Positions 22,861 to 33,941 of a stretch of 64,000 bases of DNA are shown here, one piece after another. The position numbers and the translations under genes were made by a program. The notes beneath the pieces were generated by a model. That model made no database searches. It was not told the DNA's origin and was given only the letters and a program-made list of their open reading frames with translations. Origin of the DNA: Hevea brasiliensis (lineage: Eukaryota > Streptophyta > Magnoliopsida > Malpighiales > Euphorbiaceae); NCBI RefSeq assembly GCF_030052815.1, contig NC_079496.1, forward strand, positions 41,255,593 to 41,319,592. Direction: 5' to 3'. Each line of letters opens with the position of its first letter. The first letter of the stretch is position 1.

Positions 22861-23411
22861 CCCTTCACAACGGCGGTAATATCGGCTAAACCTAAGCTGC
22901 GAATTTCGTGATGTTCTGCGGCTTCCAATTAAGGATAGCTTCTACCTTGCTGGAATCTACCTTGATCCCTTCAGCTGACACAGCATATCCCAAAAAGGAG
23001 ATTTCTTTCAGCCAAAATTCACATTTCGACAATTTGGCGTATAGCTGTTTTTCCCTTAAAGTCTGCAGTACAATCCGCAAATGTCTGTCATGCTCCTCTG
23101 CATTCCTTGAATATATCAAAATGTCATCAATAAACACCACCACAAATTGATCGAGATATGGTCTGAAGATAGTGTTCATCAGATCCATAAAAGCAGCTGG
23201 AGCATTTGTTAACCCGAATGGCATTATTAGAAACTCATAGTGGCCATACCGAGTTCCAAAGCGCTTTTGGAATACTCTGCTCTTGCACCTTCAACTGATA
23301 ATAACCAGATCGCAAATCAATTTTGGAGAATACAGCTGCACCCTTCAACTGATCAAATAGATCATCAATGCGAGGCAATGGATATCTGTTCTTTATTGTC
23401 ACCTTATTCAA
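22861..23411 (-). pseudogene. pol: Tekay C reverse transcriptase, catalytic part
   Basis: The frame 23224-22892 carries [17 protein letters not shown], the catalytic [11 protein letters not shown] and the [14 protein letters not shown] block. Upstream RT motifs ([16 protein letters not shown]) continue towards 23411 after a frameshift near 23265. A CAG-to-TAG stop follows CIDYR at about 23412. Confidence 0.85.
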
Positions 23412-24551
23412 CTATCGGTAGTCAATGCATAAGCGGAGAGTACCATCCTTCTTCTTAACAAACAACACTGGTGCTTCCCAAGGTGACACACTAGGGTGGA
23501 TGAAGTCCTTTTCAAGTAGTTCTTGCAATTGTATCTTCAACTCCTTCAACTCTGTTGGTGCCATTCTGTATGGCGTTATGGAGATTGGATCCACACCAGG
23601 CATAATATTAATTTCAAACTGCACTTCTCTTTTCGGAGGTAATCCTGGCAATTCATCAGGAAACACATCTGGAAAGTCATGTACTGTAGGGATGTCCTTC
23701 AATGCTGGACTCCCCACTTGGGTGTCTACCACATGTGCCAAGTAGGCTTCACACCCCTTTCTGATCATTTTTCTGGCTAGTGCAGCCGAAATGATGTTTG
23801 ATGGCAATAACTGCCTTTCCCCATGTATTACCACATCACTGTACTGAGGAAGGCCAAAAGTGACTGTCTTCAGCCTACAGTCAATCATGGCATGATGCCT
23901 AGCTAACCAATCCATGCCCAAGATGATATCATAATCTCTGAAGGGCATTTCAATGAAATCAGACAGGAAAGTGTGTCCTTGGATCACCAAAGGAGAATCT
24001 CTATATATTCTATTAACCCTGACCTCCTGTCCTAGCGGACTTGTTACTAGCACCTCAAAGTCCATTTTTGTACATGGAACAGCAATGCAATTAATGATGC
24101 TAGCACTCACATAAGAATGGGTAGAACCCGGATCAAATAACACAAACACATTCTGATTAAAAGTTGAGAAGGTACCAGCCACAACATCAGATGTCTCGGC
24201 CTCCTCCCTCTGTCTCATTGCATAGATTCTGACTGGAGCACTATCTTGCTCTGAATGTTTCACTGTGCCTTGGCTGCCTGCTGGGCTACCTCTACCCCTG
24301 CCTCTACCTCTGTTGGGTGGTTGTGAACTTCTAGTGACAGAGCTCTGAACTGACCCGTCTGCAGTAGTAGGAGGTGGTCCAACTCTGCGACTACTGGTGC
24401 AGTCCTTGGCAAAGTGTCCTGTGCCTCCATAGTTATAACAGGCTCCAATAGGCTTGTAGCATATCCCACCATGATTTCTTCCACATGTTTCACATTGGCG
24501 GGGAGGGTAGGAACCTCTGGTACTCTGCTGACCCGGATAGGGAGGCTTCAT
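23412..24551 (-). pseudogene. Tekay C gag C-terminus, protease and start of RT
   Basis: A long open frame of 379 codons. The nucleocapsid zinc knuckle reads [14 protein letters not shown], so the second Cys of the CX2CX4HX4C pattern is Tyr, probably through a G-to-A change. The aspartic protease motif is [12 protein letters not shown], with [16 protein letters not shown] downstream. RT begins with [20 protein letters not shown]. The frame stops at a TAG after CIDYR. It joins the gag N-terminal frame by a frameshift near 24540. Confidence 0.88.
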
Positions 24552-25216
24552 CCCGAATATCTTCCCCTACAGCATTTCTTGCCACCTCTGCCATGTCCCC
24601 ATAGTTCTTCCTCTTTCCAGTAGGACCACCTGGAACTCGTTCTCTGATTTTCCCTCTTTCTCTGATTTTTTTTTTCTCAGGAGCAGCATCAGACTCAATT
24701 CTTTCTAACTCTAGAGCTTGAGAAATAAGTTCAGAGAAGTTAGTGTGTTTGAAGCCAACTACTTGTAATCTGATACTGGGCTTCAAGCCAGTTTCAAACC
24801 TCTTGCATCTCTCCCTGCTGGTAGAAAGTAAACTCACTGCATAATGGCTTAGGCGGGAAAATTCTCTTTCATACTCAGCCACTGATCATTCCCTGTTTGG
24901 ACTTAGGAATTCTTGTAGCTTCTGGTCTACATAAGCATCAGGGACATATTTTTGTCTGAATTCCCTGAGAAAGTCATTCCATGTTAGCACTGCAGGTTCT
25001 ACCAGACTGTGGAGAATGGTTTTCCACCAGTCATAAGCATCCCCCTGTAACAAAGATACAGAGTATTCGAATCTGAGTTCCTCTGTGCAATGCAGTTTCT
25101 TGAATACCCTATCCATCCTTTCTAACCACTGTTCAGCCTCTAGAGGGTCTACTGTCCCCTTAAACTCTGTAGCCCCATACTTCATCAATTTGTCATACTG
25201 TCCCCTTAAACTCTGT
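24552..25216 (-). pseudogene. gag: Tekay C gag, N-terminally truncated
   Basis: Retrotransposon gag core motifs are present: TEFKGTVDPLEAEQWLERMD, SLLQGDAYDWWK and FLREFRQKYVPDAY. One in-frame TGA lies at 24883-24885. The 5' end is missing: codons upstream of YDKLMKYG come from a short copied filler and then run into LTR sequence at about 25217. No native start codon remains. Confidence 0.85.
25150..25216. repeat. 21-bp direct repeat at the Tekay C deletion junction
   Basis: TACTGTCCCCTTAAACTCTG plus T occurs at 25150-25170 inside gag and again at 25196-25216. The second copy abuts the LTR fragment, so it looks like templated filler at a repaired break. Confidence 0.8.
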
Positions 25217-25430
25217 TCGGTCACCCATCGCTAGGGTTCTCGGCTCGCTTAACTTGGTTACCTTTCTTTGCTATTATTTTTCTTTTGTTTTTCTTGTATT
25301 TTCTTTTCTTGTATTTCATTATTTTATGTCTCCTCACTCATAACGAAGTGTAGTTCTAGGCATCCTAACTGTCCGGATAACACTGGTCACTGGAACAGTA
25401 GAACGCACTAACGAACATAGGGGTGTTACA
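25217..25430 (-). mobile_element. Remnant of Tekay C 5' LTR (first ~214 bp)
   Basis: Read on the minus strand it starts TGTAACACCCCTATG and stops within GATGGGTGACC, about 210 bp into the LTR. About 3.5 kb of LTR and the primer binding site are absent. Confidence 0.9.
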
Positions 25431-25600
25431 TTTTCCCTCCCCGAAGAAGGCACATGCCTTGATGGTGCTGGTTGTCCCCAAGCTGGAATAGAGACCCTAG
25501 GAAGTTCAGGCTGCGCGCTTGGTCCGACCACCTCTACCTCATCGGACGACCACGAACCGAATGGAAGGGGGCCATCGCTCTCGACTTCTGCACCGCTCAT
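25431..25600 (-). pseudogene. Antisense gene of the Ogre-like LTR, first exon
   Basis: ATG at 25600-25598 opens MSGAEVESDGPLPFGSWSSD. The frame runs to GREN, where Tekay C is inserted. After removal of the element and one TSD copy, the codons continue in frame as LPMDELP at 17078, so this is the 5' exon of the gene at 15392-17084. The segment is acidic and then Pro-rich and carries no domain that I know. Confidence 0.78.
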
Positions 25601-25756
25601 TTTCAAGGGAAACAGAAAATTTAAACTAAAAGAAAGATCAAAACCCTTACCGGAGCTTTATCGGTGTCGGAGGAACTTGAGAAAACAAGAGAATTTGGAA
25701 GTTGTTTGCGAGAGACTGAAAATGACATAAAGGAGCAACTGGCTAACCCCACCCCT

Positions 25757-25763
25757 GTTTATA
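25757..25763 (-). promoter_or_regulatory. TATA-like box of the antisense gene
   Basis: TATAAAC on the minus strand lies about 155 bp upstream of the antisense ATG. That leaves room for a pyrimidine-rich leader of about 125 nt (TCTCTCGC... then CTCTTGTTTTCTC). Predicted from sequence only. Confidence 0.5.
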
Positions 25764-27381
25764 CTCGTCCGAGCATTTAATGCTCAAGATGTTCCAGGTA
25801 GTGCATCGGATAGCGGGACTCGTCAGCTGTTCTGACACGTCTCACGAATATTCCAGAGATTCCATAAAGAGATCGATTAACTGTAGAGCGGCAGATTAAG
25901 GTGTTTTGAATTACGGATCGGATAAGTGTCATTCAAATTAAGAGTCGGATCGGATAAAAACTTCAGAGATTGGAAAATAATCAATGAAATAATAATAATA
26001 AAACAACAATTGTCAAAATAAATTTTATTTCCGAAAAGATCTGATTACATCATTTGGACGATCTTGGGAGATCGGATTACATTAAAGGTCTAATTACATC
26101 ATTTGGGCGATCTCTAAAGATCAGATTACATTAAAGGTCTGATTACATCACAAGGGCGATCTTTAGAGACCGGCGGAACATCCTATCTAAAAGGCCTATG
26201 TCAAAGCCTAGTCTCGTGGCTGAGTCAAAAGATGTGTTTGACCAGGAGACCGGCTGGGGGGAGTATGACTCTCATGAGAATGAGAGAGGTCGTCATCAAA
26301 GTTATCGCTCGAAACCGAGCCGCTGTCGGAACACCCAGTATGGAGAGGAGCCAGATGAACGCCAAAGAGCAGTCACTGGTGTTGAGGGGAATATTAGCAG
26401 TCTTCTTGCCCGAAACCAGTTCGCCGATTATATCGGGCGAACGATTCGAGATCTGCATGATCGAGGTCCTCGATCCAGATCGGTTAATTAGTCCAGTTTT
26501 CTCACTGTCATCAGATAAGGTCATAATTTTTCGATCACCGGGATCGTAAATTTTTAGGCAAGGAATAAAGAGGACAACCGGAAAAAGATTAAAGGCGGTC
26601 ATTTTGTCCGGGATTGTTGCCGGAGCAGCTAGAACAAGGAAAATGAAGAGAATAAGGGAGAAAGTCAAGTGAGGTAGAGCTTCCCGGTTGAAGGTATATA
26701 TATAAGAAAATTTGAGCATTTATTGCAAGCAGAAAACGAAGCGGACGCCTCGGGAATTGAGGGAAATAAATGCTTTGACTGGACCGAACCCAATAAAAAG
26801 GAAGACTGGTGTGGTAAAGATCAGTAGAAGGGAGACCAGCATGAAAGATCCGAAGAGAGCATGTCAGGAGAGATCGGAAGAGGGGAACCCGGTATGAGAG
26901 ATCGGAAAAGGATCACGTTGAAAAGACTGGAAAGGAGGGAAGGTCGGAAGACAAAGAGAAGGAGACAGCTCCTGCCGATTATCGTCATAATCAGAGCCGA
27001 GGTAGTTAAAGCGTTGCAGGTGAAATCTCAACCGCACGCCTAATTGCTCGCACCATCGACATGTGCCGAGTACGCCAGACAAAGATCAGTACATCCTAAT
27101 CTCCACCGTTGATCTTACTTGTAAGGACGTGCTCGGAGCCCTCAGATCGAAGAAGAAAAATGACAAGATCAGCGCCTTTCACTCCTAGCCCTCAGATCGC
27201 TCTTGACAAGAAATTTTGGGCCGTCAGATTAGAAGAGAGAAAAGGACAAATACTCTAAGGGATCGATCGTGCCGATTCGATTCTCTTTAATTCCTGAGCC
27301 CTTAGATCATGTCCTTCAAAATCTTAACCCTCCATCTCCCCCAAAACAGATCCTGACCCTTCATGGGGAGCACCCGGTTCC
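25764..27381 (+). other. Ogre-like LTR U3, right part, no convincing gene
   Basis: About 1.6 kb rich in GATC, CGATC and AGATCGGA words. Both strands hold overlapping frames of up to about 165 codons (26198-26719), but none resembles a known protein and they occlude each other. The short repeat GGTCTAATTACATCATTTGGGCGATCT occurs two to three times at about 26087-26165. Probably regulatory U3. Confidence 0.5.
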
Positions 27382-27389
27382 TATAAATA
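27382..27389 (+). promoter_or_regulatory. TATA box of the Ogre-like LTR (sense promoter)
   Basis: TATAAATA in the context GGTTCCTATAAATACCTGC is a strong plant TATA box on the element's sense strand. Transcription would start about 30 bp downstream (about 27415), making the remaining 1.7 kb R plus U5. Confidence 0.65.
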
Positions 27390-28437
27390 CCTGCATGAAA
27401 AACTGTTCAAGGAGGACGGAAAAATGGAATAGTGAATATAGCGGAAGGACTCTGAAACTTAATTCAGCTTGTTACTCTGCTATTTTTAAAGCTTTCATAA
27501 GAAAAACTTTTGAAACCAGTTTTCTGGAGTATTTTCTTGCAAAAGGGATTCTTGAATACTGAAACTCTCCATTTTCAGTTCGTTCATTATCCTGTGGTGC
27601 TCTCATTTTCAGCTCTTTGTTTTATTTAGTTCCACTCCCATTGTCCAGGCTCAACCTTATTTAAACTCGGCTATTATTTCGACCCAATTGCATTTTAGCG
27701 AAGCATCTTTCTTTTCAAGGCGGACCTTAATCTTCCGGTTACCAACCTGCAGTTCTATTAAGCTTTGTGATTCAATACTTAGTTTAGTAGATTTGGCTCC
27801 CTACAGGTGAGTGCTCATATTGCCATTTTATTAAGTGTTCGTTTGCATTTTTTTTCTCTTTCGTATTTCCTTTGTTCTTTTATATACGTAGTTCTCCTTT
27901 TCTTTTTTTTTTCTAAGTTTATATTGCGCTAAAGAATACCAAAAGGTTACTCTCGGGTTTACTTCTTTATTGATCAGTCCGTTCTTTTTATTAATCTTTG
28001 TTATTTCTGAATGTAAGTCTTCTAGCCTTGAGTAATGTATAAGGGGTCGGGTAAAGTGTAGGTAACCGTATCTAAGGGGTCTCTTCAAAAATAATAAAAG
28101 GTCTAAACAATGGGTCGGGAAAACAGTAAGGCCGAATCACTAGAATAATGATAATTGAGTAAAACAACACAAGGCAGAGTAAAACCAAACTTTAAGATAG
28201 ATAAATGGGATAGATCGGGTATCCAAAGGTACTGATAAGGCGACCACATAGGAAGGACGTAAAATTCAGTTTGGTATCTCCTGACTGGATACAAGGTACC
28301 AATCCATTAAAAGAAGCCTTATTCCGAACCTTTGCATCTTTAAATGCCCAAAACCCTTAGTTCTAGGATTTCGTGATGGGTGGCTGTAATCAAGTTTCGA
28401 GAGATCAGAAAAGTCCTTATCCGATCCCTCTAAAAAC
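27390..28437 (+). other. Ogre-like LTR R/U5, non-coding
   Basis: About 1 kb of T-rich leader-like sequence downstream of the TATA box. No protein is recognisable on either strand. From 28234 it aligns with the 5' LTR copy at 2557. Confidence 0.55.
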
Positions 28438-28735
28438 AAAAGGAGATCGGAGGAGAGTTCTTATCCGGTTTCCACTTAAAATTCTAATAAATATTCAAAA
28501 GGAGATCGGAGGAGAGTTCTTATCCGGTTTCCACTTAAAATTCTAATAAATATTTAAAAGGAGATCAGAGGAGAGTTCTTATCCGGTTTCCACTTAAAAT
28601 TTTAATAAATATTTCAAAGAGATCGGAGGAGAGTTCTTATTCGATTCTCAAGCTTAAAATTTTAATAAATACTTAAAAGGAGATCGGAGGAGAGTTCTTA
28701 TCTGATTTCCAAATTAAATTTCAACAAATACGTAA
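28438..28735 (+). repeat. 59-bp tandem array in the Ogre-like 3' LTR (5 copies)
   Basis: Same GGAGATCGGAGGAGAG unit as at 2761-3115 but with five units instead of six. This accounts for the length difference between the two LTR ends. Confidence 0.9.
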
Positions 28736-29125
28736 GATAATTCCCCCTAAAATAAAATTAATACGCAACCACAACTCACTAAGGTCGTCTCATTTACTTA
28801 TGTATCTGGGTAACCCGGATTAGTGAAAAATCAAACATTCCTTTCGGTCAAAAGGATTAACATTCCCATTCAAGCCCTCCTAACTATGAAGAAAGCGAAG
28901 TTAAATCTGCTCACCCTCATTGAGGGACGAGGTGGGGTGCCTAACACCTTCTCCACCCGTTTATGGACCCCAAACCTAGAATCTCTATTTTTTTTAAAGT
29001 GGTTTTATTCTAACTTACTTTCACAAATTGTTTTCTTTAATTTCCCTCAAAATTAAAGTGGCGACTCCTCACTTTTCCCACTGCTGTGAGTGTTCATCCA
29101 GGCGACCGCAAAACCCCTTACGACA

Positions 29126-31864
29126 ACCACGACAAAGCAATCTATAACCCCACTAATTAAAATCAATGAGGGAGGTGGCTAGCTAGCTAATGAGTACTCA
29201 TCCGATCTACAAACTCAACTGGTAAACCAGAGAGGGAGGAAAATAAACGATCTCAACCCCATAAATGGAGGAGGAATAGTGTGATACTGTCATGCTAAGT
29301 GTGAACACAAATCAATTCTAAACATTTTATTCAAATGATTCGTGAGAAATCCAATAAATTTCCAAAGTCATAATTTCATTCACAAGATGGCAACAAAATT
29401 CATAATTAACTTCAAATTTTCATAAATCACACTAAATTAATTTTTCAATGACAAAAGGCTCAAATAAGGTTTATTGTGCACAAACCTCTGATAACTGTCT
29501 CCTGGCCTTGACTCAGTATTTCCTTTCCTTTCCCTGAGTCCTTGGTAACTGAGAGACACAATTTGAAGTGTTTCAGTACTCATTTAAACTGTCTCTAACG
29601 ATAATGCTTAATAATTAATTCACTGAATTCTATTATTTGCTTAGTCAACCTAATATGTCGACCCTTGATGCATTCTAGGTAAATTAGGTTTTAATGTTAC
29701 TAATATGTCACATTCAATAGTCTTTTAGGGTTGGTACATGTTACCCAATTCATTTCCATGTATATTGCGTTTTATTGCAATTTGCTGGATTCCAGGATAC
29801 TAGTTTGACCTAGCCGGATGACCTAGTTCCCTCGGTTTTCGGGTTCGGTCTAAACTAAAAACTTGTAGATCTATGTCTTATTGCACGCAGGGCAAAATTT
29901 CAGGTCATTCTGAGTTTACTAGACCAAGTTATGGTCATTTTACTATTGCTGGTCAAAATGCATCAAAATTGGTCTCTTTAGGTGATTTTAGGTCAATTTA
30001 GGTTCGGCCAGTTTTTGGACCCGAACTTGTGCAAACTTTTTGACTTGCCTATGGTCATTTCTAGGCTTTGGTGTCTTCATAAGACTTGTAGATATAGGTC
30101 TTAACTGTTCATGGTCAAAATTTCAGGTCAATTGGACCTGTTTTGAGTGAGTTATGGTCTAAAAACTAACTGCTGCCCAAATGGTCAATTTTCATGCCTT
30201 AATTGCACTAATCCGGATTTGGTCACTTTTCAAGTTACTTTACAAGCAGAATTTTGGTAAGCTTCCTTCATGAAAGTTGGCACTTTTTGTGCCTAGTTTC
30301 ACCTCCAATTGGTCTCATACCAATTGGAGCCACACACTTAAGGTTCTAGGCCCATAACATAAACTGCCCTATTGCATTTTATTCATTACTCATCAAAGGA
30401 CACTTTTAACACTTACCAAATGACACATTCATGCCAATTCTGGTTTGTACCATAACCTAAACACATTTTACAACATATTGTTGGTCATTTTGCTAGCTTA
30501 CAATCACACTCAATATGCACCATATAGTACAGAATTTTTCAAGCTCAAATTACAACAATTCAATCACCTAACCTAGCTCATTTACATGTCCAACCTCACA
30601 CCATCATACATATACACAAGCTGCCATAGCAAGTACCACAATTCAACATTAATATTCCATAAACCAAACATGAAATAACATTTTTATGGTTCACCATTCA
30701 AGTTGCCGATTCATATATCACACTCCATTAATTTCCAAGCTTCCAAATTCAAGTACACATGTACATATACTTAATATACATCACCCAAATAAATTCCTAC
30801 ACACATAAAAACTTAATCAACCCTTTAATCTGCCATTTACAAGCAAGAATAAACTGTCCTTAAGGAGTTTCCATGGCTGCCAAAAATACACCTCTCCCTT
30901 TAAACATCAAACCTCAAAAATCTCTCCATAATTCAAGTACCCATAACATTCTTACCAACTTTAATGAAGCCATAACCCAAAAACACAAACTTACCACTTT
31001 GGAAACTCTTCAAAATCTCTCCAAAACTTGGTCTTCTTGTTGCCTATCTACTGCCCAAGGTGTATGGACAACTTTTAATGAAGGGAAGTGCCAAGAAAGG
31101 AGCTTGAATCTCACATGCATGGAGCTCCAAAGTGGACGGCAATGGTGGTTTCCCTTGAGAGCATTTCGGTTGGTTCCTTGGCAAGGTGAGGAAGAAGATG
31201 AAATCTGTCCAAATGGTGAGTTAGTGGTCCACTTTGATGGGTGAGTGGAGCACTAAGCTTAATTTAATATTAGTTTAACCTTAACTTTCCTTATTCCCAC
31301 ATTTAACTCCCCATTTTGGCTATTTACATTAGGTACCACTAATTTAATTTTTCATTATATTTTCCAAGTGTAATATCATGTATTTTTAATGGACATTTAG
31401 GTCAAAAGACAACTCAGGGTGTCAAATGACCACAATGCCCCTGTTCGGGTTGCATTCCCGATTTTTCGGTAACACCGGGTTTTATCCATTTTTCGATTTC
31501 TTACTTTTCTTTGTACTAATTAATTAATTTTTCTTTGATAATTCTAATGGTATTTATACTTCAACAGACATTTATTTAAGTCCTAAAAATATTGTCCAGG
31601 GTTCCCCGCGCTCCAGAGCTAGTCAACGGTCCACGCCGCGACTTCCCGGTGCGGTCACCCATCGTTAGGGTTCTTGGCTCGCTTAACTTGGTTACATTTC
31701 TTTGCTATTATTTTTCCTTTATTTTTCTCGTATTTTCTTTTCTTGTATTTCATTATTTTATGTCTCCTCACTCATATCTAAGTGTAGTTCTAGGCATCCT
31801 AGCTGTCCGGACAACACTGGTCACTAGAATAGTAGAACACACTACCGAACTTAGGGGTGTTACA
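29126..31864 (-). mobile_element. Tekay A 3' LTR, remaining part
   Basis: On the minus strand it starts TGTAACACCCCTAAG at 31864, preceded by a polypurine tract. It runs to 29126, where the Ogre-like element was inserted; the rest of the LTR is off the left edge. The segment near 29126-29300 resembles the reverse complement of Tekay B LTR at 63140-63320. A 123-codon frame on the other strand (30873-31244) has no known homology and is ignored. Confidence 0.88.
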
Positions 31865-31881
31865 ATTCTCTCCCCCTTAAA
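31865..31881 (-). other. Tekay A polypurine tract
   Basis: On the minus strand TTTTAAGGGGGAGAGAAT lies directly before the LTR start. Confidence 0.85.
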
Positions 31882-31911
31882 ATAAATTTCGTCTCAAAAT
31901 TTTACCTAGCA

Positions 31912-33330
31912 TTAGTCTCTGAACAGTTGTGGGTGTTGTCTCCTCATATCCTCTTCACGTTCCCAAGTAGCTTCCTGGCCTGAATGATGGTTCCACAGCA
32001 CTTTAACCAGGTGTATCTGTTTGTTCCTCAGCTGCTTCACCTCATATGCCATAATTTCTATGGGTTCTTCCTCATAGGAGAGGTCTGGATTTACCTCAAT
32101 CTCTTCAATTGATAGTACATGAGATGGGTCTGATCTGTACCTCCTTAACATGGACACATGGAAGACACTGTGTATCCTTGCTAGCTCTGGAGGTAATGCC
32201 AACCGATATGCCAAAGGACCCACTCTTTCTAAAACCTCATATGGTCCGATGAAACGAGGACTCAGTTTCCCCTTTCTGCCAAATCTCATAATCCTCTTCC
32301 AAGGAGAAACTTTGAGGAATACCTTATCACCCACTGCATATTCAATATCTCTTCTTTTCAAATCAACATAGGACTTCTGACGGTCTGATGCAGCCTTGAG
32401 TCTATCTCTAATCAATATGATCTTTTCCTCTGTCTGCTGAACAATTTCTGGCCCAATTATCTTCCTTTCACCCACTTCATCCCAACATAAGGGAGTTCTG
32501 CACTTTCTGCCATACAAAGCTTCATATGGAGGCATCCCAATGCTTGATTGGTAGCTGTTGTTATAAGCAAACTCAATCAAAGGCAAGTGTGTATCCCAAC
32601 TACCTTCAAACTCAATCACACAAGCCCGTGGCATATCCTCCAATATCTGAATTACCCTTTCAGACTGGCCATCTGTCTGTGGGTGGAATGCTATGCTAAA
32701 GTTTAATCTAGTTTTTAGGGCTCTCTGTAGACTACCCTAAAATCTAGAAGTAAACCTAGGATCTCTGTCAGACACAATTGATACTGGCACTCCATGCAGT
32801 TTTACAATCTCATATATATACAATCTGGCCAATCTTTCCAGGCTATAGTCCATCCGAACCAGAAAAAAGTGAGCAGACTTGGTCAGTCTATCAACTATAA
32901 CCCATACTGCATCATGACTATTTTGTGTCCTCGGAAGTCCTGTAACAAAATCTATAGTTATTCGTTCCCATTTCCACTCTGGTACTGGTAATGGATGTAA
33001 CAAACCAGTTGAAACTTGATGTTCTGCCTTTACTTGCTGACAAGTTAGGCATTTGGAAACAAATTCAGCTATATCCCTTTTCATTTCCATCCACCAGTAA
33101 TGCTCTTTCAGCCCTCTGTACATAGCAAAAGGAGACTCATGTGCTTCCTTCATAATGATCTGTCTCAATTCAGCATCATTAGGAACGCGCATTCTGCCCT
33201 GATGTAGCAATAAACCATCATCTTTCACAGAAAATTCAGGTTTCTTGCCCTACTGGACTTCTTTCAGTAGCTTCTGATATTTAACATCACTCTGAGCAGC
33301 CATTCGACCGATCTATCAACACCGGTGTAC
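31912..33330 (-). pseudogene. pol: Tekay A integrase with chromodomain, broken
   Basis: Frames at 33228-32737 and 32643-31912 together cover the integrase. Motifs include [21 protein letters not shown] and [12 protein letters not shown]. The DGQSERVIQ region is bridged by a frameshift near 32690. The C-terminus ends in a chromodomain, WEREEDMRRQHPQLF. A 21-bp deletion relative to Tekay C removes the HLGGTKM block, including the second His of the HHCC zinc module (now [13 protein letters not shown]). A stop lies at about 32738. Confidence 0.87.
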
Positions 33331-33341
33331 ATGCCATGCAA

Positions 33342-33941
33342 CTACCGTCTCGCCTCATCATCAATCTCTAAACTGGCATGCTGTGCTTTCAATTCATATA
33401 CCATGGACAAAGGAGAAACTCTGAGACTTGCCATAGTCTTGCGACTTAAGGCGTCAGCCACCACATTTGTTTTCCCTGACTGATAGTCTATTAAGCAATC
33501 ATAGTCTTTAATCAGTTCTAACCATCTCCTCTGCCCCAAGTTCAATTCCTTCTGGGTGCCTAAGTACTTCAAACTCTTGTGGTCTGTGTAAATGTAGCAT
33601 TTCTCCCCATACAAATAGTGTCTCCAGATCTTCAGAGCAAAAACAATAGCTGCTAGCTCCAAATCATGTGTTGGGTAGTTCCTCTCATGCGGTTTCAGCT
33701 GGCGTGATGCATAAGCAATGACATTCCGATCTTACATCAGTACACAGCCTAATCCATTGTGAGAAGCATCACTATAAACTGTGTATTCTTTTCCCGGAGT
33801 AGGTAAAGTGAGGACTGGAGCTTCAGTCAAACATCTCTTCAACTCATCAAAACTCTGCTGGCATTTATCAGTCCACTGAAATTTTACATCTTTCCGAAGC
33901 AGCTTGGTCAGTGGAGATGATAACATAGAAAACTCTTTCAC
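33342..33941 (-). pseudogene. pol: Tekay A RNase H
   Basis: Frame 33941-33732 carries the thumb/connection and [16 protein letters not shown]. Frame 33662-33342 carries [20 protein letters not shown] and [15 protein letters not shown], then [15 protein letters not shown] near 33735 separates them. The sequence around 33300-33355 is scrambled compared with Tekay B. Confidence 0.85.

Larger units (their letters stand above)
17085..25430 (-). mobile_element. Tekay C, chromovirus, with a deleted 5' LTR
   Basis: An 8.35-kb element in minus orientation: full 3' LTR (17085-20779), polypurine tract, pol with chromodomain, gag, then only the first ~214 bp of the 5' LTR (about 25217-25430). Both ends are intact (TGTAACACC ... 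GGGTGTGACA) and a perfect TSD flanks it. The rest of the 5' LTR, the primer binding site and the start of gag are missing. It sits in a coding exon of the Ogre-like LTR's antisense gene. Confidence 0.93.
14832..29125 (+). mobile_element. Ogre-like element, 3' LTR (interrupted by Tekay C)
   Basis: The LTR starts TGTCGACACC after the polypurine tract and ends CGACA at 29125, matching the 5' LTR end at 3507. Subtracting Tekay C and one TSD leaves about 5.94 kb, in the size range of Ogre LTRs. The next bases, ACCAC (29126-29130), are the probable TSD; its left partner is off the window. The related Tekay B LTR reads GTACACCAC at the same point on the other strand, which agrees. The LTR contains an antisense gene (about 15392-25600 with Tekay C removed), a sense TATA box at 27382, and a tandem array at 28438-28735. 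Confidence 0.9.

Noticed and set aside
26198..26719. Overlapping open frames on both strands in the Ogre-like U3
   Set aside because: They occlude each other, have biased composition from GATC-rich repeats, and show no family motif.
30873..31244. 123-codon open frame starting MAAKNTPLPLN
   Set aside because: It lies antisense within Tekay A's LTR, has no resemblance to a known protein, and is not maintained in the other LTR copies.
31592..31885. Short frame starting MSRVPRAPELVNG, repeated at 34989, 52640 and 57963
   Set aside because: It is the first ~250 bp of the Tekay-type LTR, read on either strand. It recurs because the LTR is conserved, not because it is coding.
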